Source: Peptococcaceae bacterium (lineage in GTDB: Bacteria; Bacillota; Dehalobacteriia; UBA4068; UBA4997). From it: 6,880 nucleotides of DNA. Location of the stretch: positions 1-6,880 of the forward strand of contig JAHZFN010000134.1 of assembly GCA_019421315.1 (NCBI GenBank), written 5' to 3'. Made by a program: the position numbers and the translations under genes. Below, one piece after another: positions 5,197 to 6,880 of the stretch; the stretch's first letter is position 1, and each line of letters starts with the position of its first letter. The notes beneath the pieces are model-generated. The model did no database searches. It was given only the letters and a program-made list of their open reading frames with translations, and had not been told where the DNA came from.

Positions 5197-6219
5197 CTAC
5201 AAAATCAACATAGCATCGCCGAAGCTGAAGAAGCGGTATTCTTCTTTTATTGCTTCTTCGTAGGCTTTGAAAATCTGCTCTTTGGTGGCAAAAGCGGAAA
5301 TCAACATCAAAAGAGTGCTTTCCGGCAAATGGAAATTGGTAACCAGAGAATCCACTATTTTATATTTATAACCGGGGTAAATAAATTTTTTCGTCCAGCC
5401 TGTTTCCGCTTTCATAACGCCGTTTTCATCGGCGACGGTTTCCAGCGTTCTGGTGCTGGTTGTACCAACGGCAATAACCCTGCCGCCGGCTTGCCGTGCG
5501 CTGTTGATAATATCGGCTGTTTCCTGCGTAACCTGGTAAAACTCGGCGTGCATTTGGTGCTCTTCGATGTTTTCCACCTTAACGGGACGAAAGGTTCCCA
5601 ATCCCACATGAAGCAAAACCTTGGCGATTTTAACACCCTTGGCTTCGATTTTTGCCAAAAGCTCAGGTGTAAAATGCAAGCCTGCGGTGGGGGCGGCTGC
5701 CGAACCGTTTTCTCTGGCATAAACAGGCTGATAACGGTCTTTATCCTTCAGCTTTTCATGAATATACGGCGGCAATGGCATATTGCCGATTTCGTCCAGA
5801 ATTTCAAAAAAATTGCCTTCAAAATTGAACTTAATCAAACGCATACCCTCTTCCACAACAGCCTCAACCTCGGCTGTCAGGCGGTCGGATTCAAAGAGCA
5901 GCTTTGTTCCGGGCAAGGCTGTTCTGCCGGGGCGAACCAGAGCTTTCCAATGCTCCATATCAACCTGATTAATCAAAACCAGCTCAACTGCGGCGCCCGT
6001 TTCTTTGTGGGCATAAAGCCGTGCAGGCAAAACCTTGGTATCGTTCAGAACCAAAACATCACCGGGATTTAAATATTCAATCAAATCATAAAAATGCTTA
6101 TGCTCAATTTCGCCCGTATCACGGTGCAGAACCATCAATCTGGATTCATCACGCTTTTCAATAGGTGTTTGCGCAATCAGTCTTTCGGGTAAGTCGTAAT
6201 TAAATTCTTCCAGCTTCAT
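5197..6219 (-). CDS. queA: S-adenosylmethionine:tRNA ribosyltransferase-isomerase
   Basis: QueA transfers and isomerises the ribosyl part of SAM onto 7-aminomethyl-7-deazaguanine at the wobble position of tRNAs with GUN anticodons, forming epoxyqueuosine. The product has 340 residues, the normal family length. Diagnostic segments are all present: FNYDLPERLIAQ (6-17), RDESRL (23-28), VLNDTKVLPARL (57-68), the SAAAPTAGLHFT block (173-184), HVGLGTFRP (204-212), VGTTSTRTLE (251-260), TNFHLPESTLLML (294-306) and the C-terminal YRFFSFGDAML. ATG 6219 is preceded by AGGAGA at 4 bases' spacing. It lies 26 bases downstream of the SpoIID-like gene and 28 bases upstream of the small membrane gene, all on one strand. 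The usual partner tgt (tRNA-guanine transglycosylase) does not follow it here, so tgt must be elsewhere. No damage to the frame is seen. Confidence 0.98.
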   Translation of the reverse strand: MKLEEFNYDLPERLIAQTPIEKRDESRLMVLHRDTGEIEHKHFYDLIEYLNPGDVLVLNDTKVLPARLYAHKETGAAVELVLINQVDMEHWKALVRPGRTALPGTKLLFESDRLTAEVEAVVEEGMRLIKFNFEGNFFEILDEIGNMPLPPYIHEKLKDKDRYQPVYARENGSAAAPTAGLHFTPELLAKIEAKGVKIAKVLLHVGLGTFRPVKVENIEEHQMHAEFYQVTQETADIINSARQAGGRVIAVGTTSTRTLETVADENGVMKAETGWTKKFIYPGYKYKIVDSLVTNFHLPESTLLMLISAFATKEQIFKAYEEAIKEEYRFFSFGDAMLIL

Positions 6220-6245
6220 TTTTTCTCCTAAAAAATATAAATCAA

Positions 6246-6880
6246 TTATTTGGTAACTATTTTAAATTTGCTGTGGTCATAGCCGCCGTAATAATGCAGC
6301 AGTATTTGGTCGTATGTATAGCCGTCCTGCGCCATGCCGATGGCGCCGTATTGGCTCATGCCGACGCCGTGACCGTAACCCTTGCCGTTGATGGTAACGG
6401 TTCCCGTGATACTGCCGCCGCCCCTGCTGTAAGTACCTTTGGAATCGGAAACATAAGCAGATGTCAAACTGCCCAAAAACTGTTTAATGCCGCCTTTGCC
6501 GACAGCGTAAAGCTCTCGCCAAGAGGACTGCACCTTGTTGCCGGTGGCGTTCAAAACATAAACCTCGGAACCCACATTGCCGCCGCCGTCGCTGCCCGTG
6601 GCGGTAATCATGGTGCTTTTCACGCCCAACAAGGTACGAATATTGTTTTTGGCGGCGGAAACAGTGGCTCCCGTGCCGACAATTTCGGCTTTTGTCGCTC
6701 TGCCGGAGGCTGTTCTTTGATTGGTGCTGTAATCGGTATAGTACAGCCGCAATTCTTTAAAAGTTCCGAAAGAACCGCTTTGCCCCGTGGTTTTCATATA
6801 TTTTTCCGCCAAATTTTTCATCTGCTCGGGCGTGTAAGTTACAGTCCAACTGTTGTAGGCAGTACCGACTTTGTCATAGG
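6246..6880 (-). CDS. SpoIID/LytB-domain protein (5' end outside window)
   Basis: The C-terminal 210 residues of a SpoIID/LytB-domain protein are visible; the frame is open through the right edge, so ATG 6821 is internal and not the start. SpoIID-type proteins are extracytoplasmic lytic transglycosylases that act on peptidoglycan, in spore formers during engulfment. The C-terminal hallmark is clear: GKGYGHGVGMSQYGAIGMAQDGYTYDQIL (30 codons within about 6285-6385), followed by LHYYGG. Upstream are GRATKAEIVG and the RTLLGVKSTM segment. Between RTLLGVKST and the GHGVGMSQ motif lies a Gly/Ser/Thr-rich insert of roughly 70 residues (SWRELYAVGKGG and similar) that is absent from compact B. subtilis SpoIID. 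The N-terminal half, with the catalytic Glu and any signal peptide, is missing, so activity and a sporulation role cannot be judged. It is 26 bases upstream of queA and probably in the same operon. Confidence 0.92.
   Translation of the reverse strand, partial: YDKVGTAYNSWTVTYTPEQMKNLAEKYMKTTGQSGSFGTFKELRLYYTDYSTNQRTASGRATKAEIVGTGATVSAAKNNIRTLLGVKSTMITATGSDGGGNVGSEVYVLNATGNKVQSSWRELYAVGKGGIKQFLGSLTSAYVSDSKGTYSRGGGSITGTVTINGKGYGHGVGMSQYGAIGMAQDGYTYDQILLHYYGGYDHSKFKIVTK

Noticed and set aside
5329..6072. A 247-codon open frame on the plus strand opposite queA
   Set aside because: Antisense to an unmistakable queA with all conserved blocks; composition is shadow-like (many Phe, Asn, Gln, Cys) and no motif is seen.

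Overview
The window looks like a piece of a Bacillota chromosome, most likely from an anaerobic clostridial relative. The signs are moderate-to-low GC, strong AGGAGG-type ribosome binding sites, a YitT-type membrane protein, a SpoIID/LytB-domain protein just upstream of queA, and a lipoprotein-type binding protein instead of a periplasmic one. The exact genus cannot be read from the sequence. There are no rRNA, tRNA, CRISPR, insertion-sequence or phage features, and no stretch over 300 bases lacks a gene.

Layout from left to right. Positions 1-1530 (minus strand) hold the first two genes of an ABC import operon: a substrate-binding lipoprotein, then an ATPase of the nitrate/sulfonate/taurine type that runs off the left edge. 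The permease is expected just beyond the edge. A good extended -10 promoter precedes the binding protein. Positions 1749-2720 (minus) hold a monocistronic YitT-family membrane protein with its own promoter and a textbook terminator. Divergent from it, at 2880-3776 (plus), is a membrane-anchored polysaccharide deacetylase whose metal motif has IcaB/PgaB-type spacing. Next, on the same strand and with its own promoter, is metA (3864-4781). Its residue 111 is Glu, which predicts an acetyl-CoA-using homoserine transacetylase, not a succinyltransferase. A bidirectional terminator at about 4800-4830 separates metA from a convergent operon. That operon reads leftwards from the right edge: a SpoIID/LytB-domain protein (5' end outside the window), queA (queuosine biosynthesis), and an uncharacterised 107-residue membrane protein.

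Most of the window is ordinary housekeeping and envelope content, and I see no clear new multi-gene system. The points most worth a second look are the predicted acetyl-CoA specificity of MetA, the uncharacterised small membrane gene riding in the queA operon, the Asn-phased six-residue repeat in the N-terminal tail of the YitT protein, the cysteine-rich PgaB-like deacetylase, and the non-ATG start of the ABC ATPase.
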